Shown: one piece after another, positions 48,632 through 61,945 of the stretch
How positions within the stretch are numbered: the first letter of the stretch is position 1
Layout: each line of letters starts with the position of its first letter
Origin: Dicaeum eximium
Taxonomy: Eukaryota; Chordata; Aves; Passeriformes; Dicaeidae
Reading direction: 5' to 3'
Length of the DNA: 64,000 nucleotides
NCBI GenBank assembly: GCA_013396995.1
Contig: VWZP01005658.1
Coordinates: 2,914,453 to 2,978,452 of the forward strand
Made by a program: the position numbers and the translations under genes
The notes under the pieces: generated by a model
Seen by the model: the letters and a program-made list of their open reading frames with translations, nothing else
What the model was told of the DNA's origin: nothing
Databases searched by the model: none

Positions 48632-51600
48632 TTATTGTTTCTTCACATGGAATGAAATTTCTTATGGCAGCCTGTGCTAATATTTTTTCAAGTATGTCAT
48701 TCTAAGTGTAACGTTATTGAAAAAGCCTAAAGATCGTGAAGACCAAGCCTATGTGGTTCACTAGAAATGTAATCTACCTCAACAGAAATAGCTTTGAGGA
48801 AATCAGAGAATTAAATAGAACATGCAAATGTTGCTCTAAGCTCTTGAAGCATTTTATGAAAGGATATGATTTTCAGTGAAATTATGAACAATTTCCAGAA
48901 GGACAGATCAGAGATAAAAAAACAATACAACTGGAAAATCTTATTCATCTGAGAAAACTATATTTACTCCTTTCAAAGACATATTTCTGTAATAATTTCT
49001 CAATGGCAATTTTACCACTGAATTTTGTTACTTTATAATTAGCTGTAGCATCTTTAGTTTTCATGAATCAGCTTGTAGAATCACCTAATTGTTTTGATAA
49101 CTTTATTTTTCATAAAAAAGAAAGGAAATATCACTATTTTTAGCATATTTTTATTTCTGAACCATAAAGGGGGGAAAAGATAAAAAGAAAAACTAAAAAA
49201 TGATCCCCTCTCAAGTTTAACATAAAAAATAATAAATTTTAAGATCTTGTATTTAATTGTCTGCATTGCTAAATCAGCTGGATGTAATAACTGCTATCTG
49301 AACTTGACTGCAAGGGAGAATATTAAAATATGTTTGCTTTTTCTTTTTTCCACTTTTTAAAATCTTTCTTTGACAAAAGGATTGGGGAGTTCATCCCAAT
49401 TTACAGTTTTACAGTCTGAGAATCTCTGGAAAGAAATGACATAGGAATGTGGATCTGTTAAAAATTTTGCTTGCACTTTTGTACAGAAACAACTTTGTTA
49501 AATCTTCTGGAATTAATTCTCAGATTGCTTAGATAACCTTTTTCTGTGCTGATACAGTGAGTATATAAATTACAGAGACTGATTTTACATATTGTTCTAA
49601 GGGTGCTTTCTGCAGAGTTTATCTCGCCGTGTTCCTTTTGCATTTGTGAGGAGAGATGTTTTTTATGAGGAAGTTTAATGCTAAGAATGCTGAATAAGAA
49701 ATAAGCACATATTTTTTATTTCTCTCCCCGCTTTTTTTGAGCAGTTGCACTTCTGCCTTGCTCTGATTTCCCTGTGCAGTTGAGTTGTCATAAATTTGTG
49801 CAGGCAGCTTGTGGATACTTGTCCAACAAGTTTGTTGAGTTTCAACAAAAAGAGAAGCTCCAATATCTTAACAGCAAAGCAGCAATGTGTCTTTCAACAC
49901 ATAAGAATATTCCAATTTAATTTATTACTAAACTGGTTACTTTACATCTCAGGACTGCATTTTTTTGTTGCTTCCACTACTTATGTTAGCATGCTCCAAA
50001 ATTTTAATTCCTAAACTTTTTTTTTTTTAATTTTTAAAAAAATTTTTAGGGTTTTTTTTTTAATCCAAGAGTTTTTGGTCTGTAGGACACATTTTACAAA
50101 CTGATACTCACTCTCATATCACGTGGTTAGTACAACAATTTACTCAAATGTGGACCTTGGTGTCATGTGAATGATTTTGAGATTTTTGACTAGACTTCAT
50201 TCAGCTGTTAAAAAGGAACTGAAACTGTAGAAAGGAAGACAAAAGATATCAGTTAGTAAGTAGATGAACAGCAATTCTGCTTATTCCTCTCCATTTCGTT
50301 TCTCTTTGTTTCTGCAAGGCAATCCAACATGGAAGCATTGTGGCATAACTCCCTCTTAGGTGTTAGCACTGTAAGGACAATAAAAATCCTAAAATGCTTT
50401 CAAGCCCCCTTCCACCTTTTTTCAAGCTAATTTCTTTTTCTGGCTGTTCTGAGCTGTGGAAGAGGTTTATCTGCTTCTTCATGTTTAGAGACAAATTCAG
50501 AGTTGTGTTCAGAAAATGGTTTCTTTCTTATCCCCTATTTTTATCCCTTTATTTTTCCCAATATCCATGATTACTGGGTATAACAGTTTCTCTGAAGCTG
50601 CTGCTCTGATCCCATTGTCTTAGCAGCAAAAATTAGTGGCAAAGGAGGTCTCCCAGGCTCCTCTCTGAATCTCTAAATTTCTCTTTCATGTTTCCACTAT
50701 TGCCTAACAGTCTGTAGACCTCTTGCTGTGATTGTAAGAGCTTCACTTATCTGACCTTTCAACTGAGAATTTCATTGCTGACTTTCATCTTCTTTTTATA
50801 GACTTGATAGTTTCAAATGCAATTATATCAAGACAGCCCAATCCAGGCCCAACTATGCTTCCATTATACATAGCTGGAATAATTGGACATTAGGCATACT
50901 CAGTGTTTGGCATGTTCTAAAATCCTGGCCGAAAAATTTCTCAGCATCCTTCTGTAATCAGGTCATCCAGTAAAATCTCATCTGTTTGTTCATCTCAAGA
51001 GTCCTTCACAGAAACTCTTCTGTCAGCAAATGTGCTCCATTTTGTCACAGGAGGTTAAAGTTCATGAGAAGAAATGAGGTCTTTGCCATGCAAATTTCAA
51101 TCAATCTGTTAGGAGGAGATCTAAGGTTCATAGATATTTAAGCCAGAATTTGGATTAGAAGTGAGACCAGTCTGCAGATAGCAACTGGCATTCTGGCTGT
51201 GTTTGGTCTTATTTCCAAGTAGTAAATGGTTGTGTTTTGCACCACTGCCATTTCTGCATCACATCAAAACCCTGCCCCAAACAGATATTCAGACAAAGGC
51301 AGCTGCTTTTGCAATGGGAGATTTGTGTGCCTGGCCAAGCAAAACAGGATGAGGGCAGCCAGCACTGACAAGACATGAGTCTTGCTGTTGGTATGGGCCT
51401 CCAGACTGACATCTTTTAGGATTTTTTACCTCTTCCTTTAAAGTCTTGGCACATTTTCCTTGACTAGCAAAATATTGCAGATACCATTAGCAAAAATACT
51501 GCTCTGGAATCTGGGGCAAGGGGACTTTTTGTGTCAGCAATTGAAAGTGGGCATTTCTCATGTTTGGTACCATTGCACAGGCACTGCTGTCACATTTGTT

Positions 51601-52299
51601 TGCAGTAAAATATGTTTGAAATTATTAGGTGATGAGCATTCTGGTTTGGTTTGCTGTATATTCAGATTTGTCTTTTCTTCTATAACTTCTTCTTGCAGAT
51701 GAATTTTTTATGATAAGATTGATAGTTCTGCAGTGTGTAGTAAAATAAATAAAACCCCATTTGTCTAATGAGCAGTCTAATGTTAATTCCTTTACTGGTT
51801 GTCTGGAGTGGGCTGCCAAAGGGTTCTGGTTTTGAAAAAAAAACTTAATGTCTCCATTTGATCATAGTTACAAAAATGATGAGTTGTGAAGGCTAACCCA
51901 ATGCATTTTATGGATGAATGCTTAAAAATATAGAAATATTCAGACTATCCAGAACTAGGTTACCTTTTCTGAGTCTCTGTGGTGCATATTGGGGGTGCTG
52001 AAGTAGCCTGAGGAAAAAACCCTGAGAGACAAACAGCATTAAAATGGAACTCATAGGGGTTTTTTGCTAAGATAGATGGTGAATTTTGTTGGTCACTCAA
52101 TCTGCCAACTAACACTCCAAACAGTATTTCCAGCAGCAAAAAAATTATTTCATCATTTACTTGTTAAAGTGAAATGAACTGCAAACTTATAGGAGAGAAG
52201 GGAGAAACCATCCTTATCTTAGCATGCAAATATGTCTTTTATTAATTTTTAAAGCAGTAACACGAGTGTGTGTATCCAGCAATGTCCTATTGTCTGCTC

Positions 52300-52314
52300 A
52301 AAAAAAAAAAAAAA
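52300..52314. repeat. Poly(A) run, 15 bases
   Basis: An uninterrupted homopolymer preceded by TGTCTGCTC; no element recognised upstream. Confidence 0.95.
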
Positions 52315-54044
52315 GATAGAAGACCTTTGGGATAAATTCATCTCTTTACCTCACATATTTTTTAAAACTACACATCTTTTCTACTATTCATAGTTCTAAA
52401 AGGCTTTAATGTTGAATTACTTAAAGAAAGGAATTAATACAAAATTCATTAAAAGATGAGGGGCTTTTTAACGTCCAAAAGTCTTTTCAGTTACATCAAG
52501 AATATGCAAAGCAAACCTGTAAGACAAGGCCTGTAGTCAGCTTGATACAATTTTTATAAATCCAAAAGAATTTATTTTTTTTTCTTCTTGCTGCCTTCTG
52601 TGGGAGTATGAGACTGTGAAGCCAGAAATAATGCCATTAGAGTTTACATATAACAAACTTGGCAAGCATGAAGAGAAATATTTCCCTGAGTACTCTGCTG
52701 AAAGAGCCCCTCAGTTCCCATCAGTGGGATGAATGTGTGCTACAGCCCTTTAAATAATGCTTTGTAATCCCACTGCAAATGGAAATTGATTACAACAGCT
52801 GGAACTGCTTTGGCTTTCCCTTTATATTCAAGATATTTGTGGTGGTTGTTTTTTTTTTCCTGATAAGGTAATGTAGGTCAATGTTTTAGGTAATTCATGA
52901 TATGTGTAAGCTCTGAACTTCAATTTAGAAGGAATCTGCAATCTCTTTAAATTGTGGATGTTTAAATGCCAGTTTTGGAAGGTGATTATGGAGTAATAGA
53001 AAGCAAACAGGAAAAATGTATGTTGGTATTATTCACATTTTAGTACATTCTCTAAATATGCATAATCTCAAATATGAAATTACACTATTAGAAGTAACAG
53101 GTGAATTTGAATGCAAATGGTGACATTCTGATAGAATAATTTTGCAGCTGGAATTCATTCCCTATAGGTGCCCTGACATAATTTCATGTAGGAATGTAAT
53201 ACTGAATCACCTGTACGAGTGGTAGCTGGGATTTTGTCCAGGTGCATCAGTGCCAAAAGCACTCCTCACTTCCCACCCTGCCACAGTTCTGCTACTTTGG
53301 GCTTGTCCCAGGACTGTCTAATCTTATTTTTGCTCCTATTCATATTTCAAACTGGCATTTTTTCTAGCTGTATTGGAAATTTGAAGTTTGTTTTCAGATT
53401 TCTAAGTTTTATTTCATACTCTGTTGTCAATATTTCTTTGTTTTTCTGGTTTTGGGACTGTATTGCTGATTAAAGACTGTTTATTTTCAGAATTTTTCTT
53501 TGAAATCTGTTTCAATTTTTGGTGTATTAATAAGAGCATATGTAGGGGGTTTGTAAATAGTATTTGAAAAAAATTACATCTGACTAGCTGCCCAGATAAA
53601 AGAAAATTATTATGCTTTGACTGCCTTTATGCCACTTTTCAAAATATGTATAATGACTAAGGCATTTTTTTCAGAAAAAGAAAATGTCATATAGATATTA
53701 GAGAATTTTGAACCTGTTAACATATGCAAAACAGAAACTTTATTCTTAAATGTATACTTGTCAGTGAAAAGAAAGTATGCCTCATTAATTGTAAATATTA
53801 AATGATGGATCAACATTTTCATAGCAACTTCCTGAACTGTGAATGGCATTCAGCCCAAGCACTAGTGGCAGAAATAGGCAAGTATATGCTAAATAATTTA
53901 AGATCGTTTGAAAAATGAGAATATTTTCATTGACAACATGAATAGAACAAAACACTGGATACAACAGATAACTTGGTAGAAATTATTCCAGTTATTTTTA
54001 GTTCCAGGCCAAGTTTGATTTGTGTGTATGTGGAACAGCTCAGG

Positions 54045-54060
54045 TGCTTAATATTAAGCA
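54045..54060. other. Perfect 16-base palindrome
   Basis: TGCTTAATATTAAGCA is self-complementary. It contains two TTAA/TTAAG cores like NKX or other homeodomain half-sites, and another TTAAG lies just downstream at about 54065-54069. Possible dimeric homeodomain site; no other support. Confidence 0.7.
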
Positions 54061-56078
54061 TAAGATTAAGTGCTCCACTGGATCAAGACCCTGTTTGAAA
54101 GTGCCTTTTCCTCTGGGCTATGCTAATTCATTTCCTGGCTGATTGCAGTGGCCTCTAAAGAGTGTGAAATTGCTTTCCACTGGAATTTTCTCACTTTATT
54201 GTGGTAGCAATATGTGCATGTATTGAAGGCTATCTGCCCAGGATTCATCATCTGTGGTGCAGAGAAATTCTCCTCCCCATATTTCTTTCACGAAGCATGA
54301 TTTATACATTTTAGCTCTATTCAGGGCTGAATAGAAGCAGCAGTTTCTGTCTCATTTTCTCGAGTTCTGGAAAATACTTTTCAAGCTGGGACGTGTTTTG
54401 AGGGGTTTCTGCCAAATCAGCTGTTACACAGAGGTTGTGTGAGTTTGCTGGAACTTCTGTTGTTGGTGGCACAATTACAATGGCTTCATGTTTGAAACCT
54501 GTTCGTTGAGGGCATGCAGTGATTTAATTTCTGTGTTGTCTTACTGAGTCCTTGTAAAATGAGTTGGTTTCAACCCTCATCTCCCTTGGTGTCTTAGAGG
54601 AGTGATGAGTTGGTCAGAAAGAGAATTGTTTTGAGAAAGGAATTTCATTTCTAAACGTATGTACAGGAAGTTCATCTGTGGGAATTCTGGTTTTTAGATT
54701 TTCTGCATGAGTTAAAATGCATCATTAGTCTAGACTTGCAGGTGAAATTAAGGAAGCCTGTGAGAAAAGGCACATTTTCAGCCCAGTTGTTTGTATTTGG
54801 ACACTGCCATGACTGTGTGTTGGTCTTTGTAAAAGGGAACCATCAGATGCAAGCCCTTCTACTGGATACTTTTGGCTCAGGAACTTTAAATTGCTTAAAG
54901 AGAGAAACTCTACTAAGAGAATAAATGGTTTGCAGAGGGCTGAGAAAGCAGCTGGAGGAATGTTTTTTCCCTGCAGCTGGCCTGCTTGTTGGAGAACAGG
55001 AATGGGGCAGTTTCAGTCTGAATAGCTCTTTAAAAAGAGCAGAACCACCTGTGAGTTTGGTGCCTGCCCCAGAAAACTCACCCAGTCCTGAAAAAAACCC
55101 CTTTATCCCTGCAGGTTGTGCTGAGGAACAGCTGAAATTCAGTCTCACAAAAGTGCAGCTGAATCCTGGATGGCATCACATTTGAGGGCCACAGTCTCAA
55201 GTGATGCAAATCTTTAACAGTCATTACTTTTCTGGCACTTAGGTTTGAAATGCAAAATATTATGGGTTTCTAACTACACGATCCTGCTTGTTTGCAGAGA
55301 CAACTCCACCTTTGGATTTCTATCCAATCTACTTGAGACTTTTCAAATAATATAATTCTTTAGAACAGATTACTCTTAATTGTGCCTTCTTGCACACTTT
55401 CGTAACCTTCCAAGTTTTCGTTCAGGAGAAAATGCATCTTGAGTCTTAGATTCTTATTTTGCTTTTTATGCCTTTCATTCTCTGCTCACGAAATCAGTCA
55501 AACATGCTAGACAGCACCAGCTGTCTCCTAGGGCTCTAAAACTCTTTCTCAGTGCTCAGTAGGAGATCAGCTGCAGCCCAAGAATAACAGGAAATACATT
55601 ATTTATGTGCCCCATGCCTTCAGAGCTGGCAGCTCCAGAATTCTGGGAGGTGTAAACTGTATTGAATTTTCCACATCTCGATGTAATTTGCAACATGCTC
55701 TTATTAAACATTCTGGAAGTTCTGAAAATATTTCAGATATTGGATCACCTCCATCTTTTTCTCTCTTTTCCTCCTGTTTTTCTTTCCTTTCTTATAAATA
55801 GTTTATCCAAGTTATTCTGAAAAAAAAAAAAGGATAAATGTTTATTCTACTTGCTATTTCCTTTACAATTCTCCTATTTTGCATTGCTATTTTAAAGTTT
55901 AATGTTGTGAAGATGGAGATCTGACACACCCCTGGAACAATCCTTAAAAAGCTGCTGGATAAATTTGACCTTGCCCAAGACTTCTAGTGATGGCCATGAG
56001 ATATGGCCCTCTTTGCAGACACATTGACTGGAGGAATGTGTGTGCAAAAATACTTTGATTTGTAATATTCACTTAAGT

Positions 56079-56093
56079 AAAAAAAAAAAAAAA
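56079..56093. repeat. Poly(A) run, 15 bases
   Basis: An uninterrupted homopolymer after CACTTAAGT. Confidence 0.95.
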
Positions 56094-56710
56094 CATAACA
56101 AAAGAAAGCCTCTGCAGCTGCCTCCAGTGTTGATTTCACTTGATCAAATGTCCTGCATGCAGCTTTAAGCCTTCTTTTACCTTTTAAAATATCAACAAGA
56201 CAGAGTTTCCAGTTGCTGCATCTTCAGACTGAGTGGATCACCCCACACATCTGTAATTATGGGGCCTCTAACCCAGTGGGGTGTGATTTGTGTGAGCACA
56301 TTGGGGAAGGGTAAGATTATAGTCCAGGAGAAGAGTTGGTGCAATTTCTGACATATTTCTAGCATAAGACATGAAATATATTTCAGAGGAATGCTTCCCA
56401 TCAACAGGTGGATCAGTTTCTGCAGCAGTGTCAGGAATGCCTGTTTGGTTGTTGGGGTTTAATTGGCATTCCAGTGATCTCCATATGCTCATTATGCACT
56501 TCAGCTCCATCTCTCACAAATGATGGGTTTGTAAAAGCAGCTGCTGCTTTTCTCTGCTTTGCAAAACAAAAAGGGTTTATCTGTCACAGACACACAGAGC
56601 TGCTTCTTGCCCTCTTTAAAAATCTCTTCTGGCTGTGGCAGGGGAAAGGTAGAGGTAACATACAGACCAGGTTTCTACCCAGTCACATTTCAAATTATGC
56701 TTTTAGAGTT

Positions 56711-56762
56711 TTTAGACTGATGTCTAAAATCTAATGTTTAGACTGATGTCTAAAGTCTAATC
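56711..56762 (+). repeat. Tandem duplication of a 26-base unit
   Basis: Two head-to-tail copies (56711-56736 and 56737-56762) differ at two positions. Each unit contains the inverted repeat TTTAGAC/GTCTAAA around a 3-base centre (TGA), so the array can form two small hairpins or one cruciform. Confidence 0.9.
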
Positions 56763-56837
56763 TTTTAAATATAAAATCATATTTCTGCTTCTCAGGTCTG
56801 TGGAAGTGGGCCTCAAAATATAATTTTAATTTTGGTG

Positions 56838-56894
56838 TTTTCTTCCTCGGTCTTTTTCTTCTTTTTTTTTTCTTTCCTCCACTTTTATTTTCTC
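56838..56894. repeat. Pyrimidine tract
   Basis: About 57 bases, mostly T and C, including CTTCTTTTTTTTTTCTTTCC. A chance open frame on the - strand reads it as a Lys/Arg-rich peptide; that frame is an artefact of the tract. Confidence 0.85.
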
Positions 56895-57849
56895 GTTGGT
56901 CTGATCTATGTCCTTTCTCTCTGCTGAGTTGCACTCTTTTAGTCTGTCTTGTACTAACTGCCAGATATTATCTCCCTCTATATAGAGAGCAATTTGATGT
57001 ATTTTACTTCAAAAGCAAGTGCTGTTTGACCAAGCACCACTGTGTTAACAAAAAAGCAGGGAAATTACTCTTTCTTCCTAATAAATATGATAAATCCCAG
57101 CTCTTGTCTGGCTTTTCAACCATATTAATAGAGCCATAGTAGTTAATGGTTATGTCCAAATTAGTAATACTGTGATTTTTCTAAATCTTTTTAGCTACCC
57201 TGGTAATACCTGTATAATACAACACAAAAACAGCCATAACCAGCTTAGCTTGTGCTGTGTGATTAAATTGTAAAATATGGATTTAATATGGGACACCATT
57301 CTACATCTTTATTAATCTTTCTATATTGAAGTAGTATTCTTTATTCACTAAAACTTCAGTGCAAAGGATCAATGTGTCTTTCACTGCCTGTTGCAATAAA
57401 AAGATGAAATATTGTCAGTATTAATGTATTCATTATATGAATTTTTAATGATTTACATCAATAATAACAGATAAAACTAAGCTTAAATAAAGCAATAGAA
57501 AATGAATTTAAATTCTATTTTATTCATACAATCAAATTGAAAGCATTGCAAAGGGTCCTATAACACTTTTTTTTAATATTCTGTTGAAAAGGATTCTTCC
57601 AAACCAATTGTTGGCTTGGAATGTGTTTAGTATTAAGAACTGATCCTGGTTCTGTAGCCATATTTTAATAATGGTCACATTTAAATCATATTTACCTGCT
57701 TTATTGGTCTGGGGTACAGTGGGTAAATGCCCTTTCTCTCCAAGTGTGTCTAATAATTTCTCTGCTACCTCAGCCCCATTTCTGGGCACCTTTTGAATGC
57801 CAATCCCTATTTCCAGACTTGTTACCTATTAGGATTTAAGTAATGGGAA

Positions 57850-57887
57850 CTTTTCCACATTACCTTTGCTTTTCCACATTACCATTG
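57850..57887 (+). repeat. Tandem duplication of a 19-base unit
   Basis: Units CTTTTCCACATTACCTTTG (57850-57868) and CTTTTCCACATTACCATTG (57869-57887) differ at one base. Likely a replication-slippage duplication; the near identity suggests it is fairly recent. Confidence 0.9.
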
Positions 57888-58447
57888 CTGTCCCACTTAC
57901 AAAGGGCAAGAGAAGCAGGAGAATAATCACAACCAGAGAGTGCCATGTGTAGTGAAAAGGAAATATTTCAACTGCAGTACCAAGACATTGATGTCGATTT
58001 TTGTTTATCAGAAAAATCCCATGTAGTCCACCCTTCCACAAAGGATTGCCTACAGGGCAAAGGATTCTCAGTAAATTGCAGCTGCTCTTGAGCACTTTAT
58101 TGACTTCCACTTCTCACGTATCTGTGCAGCAGTTCTGTGGATTTTCAATGTGCCAGGGCTGTTCTGAAAGCAGAAACCTCCAACTTGCCCATAGATTTAG
58201 GGAGGATGAACGGGTTCAGTCCCTAGGATGAGACAGGCAACAGACAAAAGCAGCAGAACAATGCCATAAACTAACCTCAGCTGTTTCAAGCAGTTCCCTT
58301 TTATCCTTAAATGAAGGAATTCTGTAATGAAAAGTGACAGAGGGAATACAGATGAAAGACTAAGTACTTTGTTATTTTCAGTCAGACATGTTTCTGATGT
58401 GTCTTATAAAAGCAAACCAAGCTGCAAAGAAATAGGCATCAAGTGGG

Positions 58448-58492
58448 GTGAGTGTGGGGGTGTGAGAGGATGTGGATGTGTGTGTGTGTGTG
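58448..58492. repeat. GT-rich tract ending in (TG)8
   Basis: Irregular TGTGG/TGAG sequence leads into a perfect (TG)8 at 58477-58492. A typical short microsatellite with Z-DNA potential. Confidence 0.9.
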
Positions 58493-58959
58493 CTGGAGGA
58501 ATTTTACAAGAGATCTCAGGCTATTCAAAGCTACAAAAATTTGTGTGGGGAAATAGACTTCCTCAGCTACAGATCCTTACCTAAAAAAGCTGGAACCATG
58601 TAAACCCAGAATTACTCTCTAAATCTCAGCTGGGATGCTGTTCTTGGTGCTACTGGAAATATTTAGAGTCCTGAAGCACCAGTGCTGTCATTGAGCACTC
58701 TCGTCTGTGAGGCATATCTTGCCCACTGAAGTACAAAATAATCCTCTAGAACAACCTTTCTTTGGTTTCTTTGGTTCTTCTCACTCTTCCCAGTACTGAA
58801 ATAGCAATAGAAGCCTGACAGGGAAACAAAAAGTGCCTAAATCTAATTATTTTAATGACAGATTTTGGGTGGAACAGAATGACACAGAACCAAGAAGGAA
58901 ATGGAGTCAAGAAGGCAGAGGGGAGATTACAGGAGCTGAGCTGAGAACTAAAGTAAACA

Positions 58960-59290
58960 TTTGTATCCTGCCTGAAAACCCACTGCAGCCCAAAGTGTCT
59001 ATCAAATGACTCGAGTAAGCTCTGACACTGTCGTTTGCTTCATTTGCTGGCAGGAGGCCAAGCTATATATTTACAGATTCTGCAAAAATAGAGCTTATGC
59101 TGTCCTGTAGTACAATCTCCATAGCGAGGTTATTGTTGCTTAGGGAAAAAAAAAAAAAAACCCAAATGGCCGAAAGACTGAAATTAAAATGATCCTCGGC
59201 TTTATAAAATTTAAGTCCTGCAATAGTAATTCAAGCAATTCTATTACACACATCCAGCTTTCTGATAGGCATTATTTGTGGAAATACCTT
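58960..59290. promoter_or_regulatory. Candidate conserved non-coding element, interrupted by a 15-A run
   Basis: Has several CpGs (ACTCGAG, TGTCGTT, AGCGAGG, GGCCGAAAG, CCTCGGC) where the window average is very low, and low-redundancy sequence on both sides of a poly(A) run at 59146-59160. Words such as TTGCTTCATTTGCTGGC and CTTTATAAAATTTAAG occur. It could be one element or two split by the A-run. No open frame. Confidence 0.3.
59146..59160. repeat. Poly(A) run, 15 bases
   Basis: An uninterrupted homopolymer within the element-like block at 59 kb. Confidence 0.95.
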
Positions 59291-61824
59291 TCTCATCAAA
59301 ACCACATTCAGTTATAGCAGAAGCAAGAGAGAAAAGAAAGCTTTGTATGAATTTGGTATTGGAGTTGCCAGTTTTATAGTAGCTCCCATTCTCTAGGAAT
59401 GGAAGGCATAATGACTAAACAAAATAAAACCAGTTGAGATGTCTGGAATAGAAAAAGTCCTTTTAGATTATTATGCCTTTCAACAATAATTGCCTCAGAT
59501 GTTCTGCTAAAAGACATACAGGATAAAGACAGAACTGAACATAATCATCATTCTATAAAGGACTATTTTAATGGGAGAAAAGTAAGCACAAGAGAGAACA
59601 TATCCACTTTCCAAAACCATCAGTGCCAAATTAATCAAAATGAATAAAGGTAGTCTAAAATCGAGGACGAAATTCTGTTTTCCTTAGCCCACAGAATGAG
59701 CTAATCTCAAGTCAAACACTTTTTATGATCTCTACTGCACACTTCTGTCATGATTTCTCTCTCTGCTCTTGGTCCAAGCATCTCAAAGACCACCACCATG
59801 CTCCAAAGGAGCAGAGAAGAATAATAGTAATTAAAACCCTGTAACACAGCCTCCCAGTGGGTGTTGCCTGTCCAAAGGGCCTCTATGATACACATTATTT
59901 GTTTATCTGAGGTTTTGTCATAATTTTTTTATATTGCCTGACAAAAAGTGAATGAATCCAGCTAACCTAGAGAACGGGCAGTTTCAATCTGTGTATGTTG
60001 CAAATGCTATTGTTTCTTGCTTTACAAATTATATTGTTCATATAAAATAATTCTATTTAAACTCTAAATATGTTACACCTTTTTCCCTGCAAAATGGAAT
60101 TTGAGTCCTCGTCCAGTTCATATTACTGGTGAAAGTTGTGATTTATCTACACACTTTCTCCTTTTCAGCCATTTAGCAATGGAGGTTTGCTCCATTTTTA
60201 ATTCACTAAAATTTGAAGAAACTTACACACTCTCCTGCACACTATCATCAGCATGTGGATTTACTTTGACCACAAAACAGCTCAAAAATACACTTCTTTC
60301 TGTCTGCTAAGCAAAAAAACAATACTAAAAGAAACCTTCCATTTTATTACTGCATTTCTATGAACTGCTTCAATCTCCTTATATGTGCTTTATCAAATCC
60401 CATTTCACAGATTGCTAAACAGAATCTTTTCTGTATCTATTCTTTCAGGCTGATCACTTGTTCCTTTGAATATTTCCTTGATTACATTATTCTTTCATCA
60501 TGTAGTCTCTGCTTCCAGTGCTTTATTTATTGTATCTGTTTTTTCCTATATCTGCACTGAAGTGCTGCTCTTTGCATCATCTTCCCATTTTCTTTGAATG
60601 GTTTTTAAATAGTCTTTATTTTTCTTCCTCCTCACCCACTGATCCTTTCATCTCTATTAGCCAAGCGTGTACCTCTTCCTACCCTCCTCTAATTGCATTT
60701 TTTCATGGTGGTTGGGATGTAAACACCTTGGGTCAGTGACCTGCCAATGCTGTATCAAGTGCATTTTTAAGCAATCTGGTAGCCCTGAAAAAGCACCAGT
60801 CACATCCTGTATGATATCAAGTGGTTCAGGGCATACCAGTTTTATGATGATGAATGGAAGTAGCAATTTCTGTGTTTCTTGGCATTACAGCAACTGTCAC
60901 TATATGGAAAGAATATTTCCCTAAGTTGCACCAAACAGGCCTATAAACCATAACTATGGCAGTAACTGAGGAAACATAAAATCTTAGCAGCTTTGGAATG
61001 GAGCCAATCATAAATACATATAAATGGTCTATTCCTGCTAAGAAAAAATAAAAGCTATTTCACAGTGCTATCAGTCAGATTAATGTACCCCAAAAGTATT
61101 AAAATATGACAAGCTGAGCAGTTTTGATTCTCTTCTTAGAAACTATATCTGTAGTGTCCAAAATGCTACTGTAGGCATACATGTAATTTCAGTAACATGT
61201 CAGAAAAGTTATCGTCTTCACATCTGAAAGGTGAACTGAAAATATTTCTCCACTGACATATTAGGCCAAATTTGTTCTTAAGGTTTTTGTTATATGGGGA
61301 AAATATGAATACAGAACTAATATGGGTCTTTTAAAGACACCAGTATTATGTATTCACTTGTGATGATGTAAGAACTTTGTCCAAGTGGAGTCATCACTGA
61401 CTTATTGAAAAAAAGATCTGAATTCTTCCTACGACTGCTTACAGTGAAGGCAAAGTTCATGTTTTTATTGATTAAAGGATTGTTTCTGTTTTCTATTCAG
61501 CAGTGTAGATTAGGAGAAAATGGAAGAGTAGCAAGGTGTGAATGAGGTTGAGAGCCTGGGGTTAATTTTGTAATTCATGCAGATTGCATTAGGGGAGCCT
61601 CTCAAAACCTTTTTGTTATGTGTATAAGATTTTTATTCTGCACATAGCAAGACCTAGTCTGGTTTTCAGCTGCATCAGGAGGGCTGTGCCATAATGGATG
61701 GAGCTGCTCCACTGACACCACAGGCAGGACTGGAATTATTGGAGATGTCTGTCTTTGTGAAGAGCTCCTGAGCAAATGAGCCTTCTGCAGACTGTGGAGA
61801 TGGATGTCAAAGGAACAAGATCAG
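59291..61824. other. Non-coding stretch with pyrimidine-biased block at 60.35-60.70 kb
   Basis: The block is rich in TTC/CTT words on the + strand and carries overlapping frames up to 85 codons without domain content. It might be an antisense decayed repeat, but I could not match it. Confidence 0.55.
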
Positions 61825-61945
61825 TAACTTGGAGGTATTTAAGACCTGTCAGGAGAAAGCTGTTACAAACATCATCTGTTTTGAGCAGGGGTTGGTCTGA
61901 ATAATATTCCTGTTCCTTCAAATCTAAGTTATCCTGTGATTCAAT
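61825..61945 (+). mobile_element. Degraded CR1-type LINE 3' end
   Basis: Seen: the segment contains, in order, GGAGGTATTTAAGACC, then GAGCAGGGGTTGGTCTGA at 61882-61899, then CCTGTTCCTTCAAAT and a CCTGTGATTCA end. Known: the 3' ends of avian CR1 elements carry a 'GGAGGT-TTCAAGACC', a 'GGGGTTGGACTAGATGA', a 'CCCTTCCAACC' and a terminal 'GATTCT' repeat in this order and have no poly(A) tail. Inference: an old, truncated CR1 copy on the + strand; the divergence is too great to name a subfamily. It has no coding capacity. It is the best single clue that the host is a bird or other sauropsid. Confidence 0.7.

Larger units (their letters stand above)
46336..54044. other. Non-coding stretch, nothing recognised beyond the listed sites
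   Basis: The 122-codon frame at 46549-46917 (+) has a balanced composition but no recognisable domain and no splice or promoter context. The + strand is pyrimidine-biased over about 50.4-51.0 kb. Long T-runs lie at 50.0-50.06 kb around a small AT-rich inverted repeat. Confidence 0.55.
54061..58447. other. Non-coding stretch, only small repeats
   Basis: A slightly GC-richer patch at 54.93-55.19 kb has 86- and 101-codon frames on opposite strands that overlap almost fully; neither is recognisable. The 108-codon frame at 56408-56734 likewise. Confidence 0.55.

Noticed and set aside
56731..56934. Lys/Arg-rich 67-codon frame on - resembling a nuclear basic protein
   Set aside because: The basic stretch is just the translated pyrimidine tract at 56838-56894 read from the other strand.
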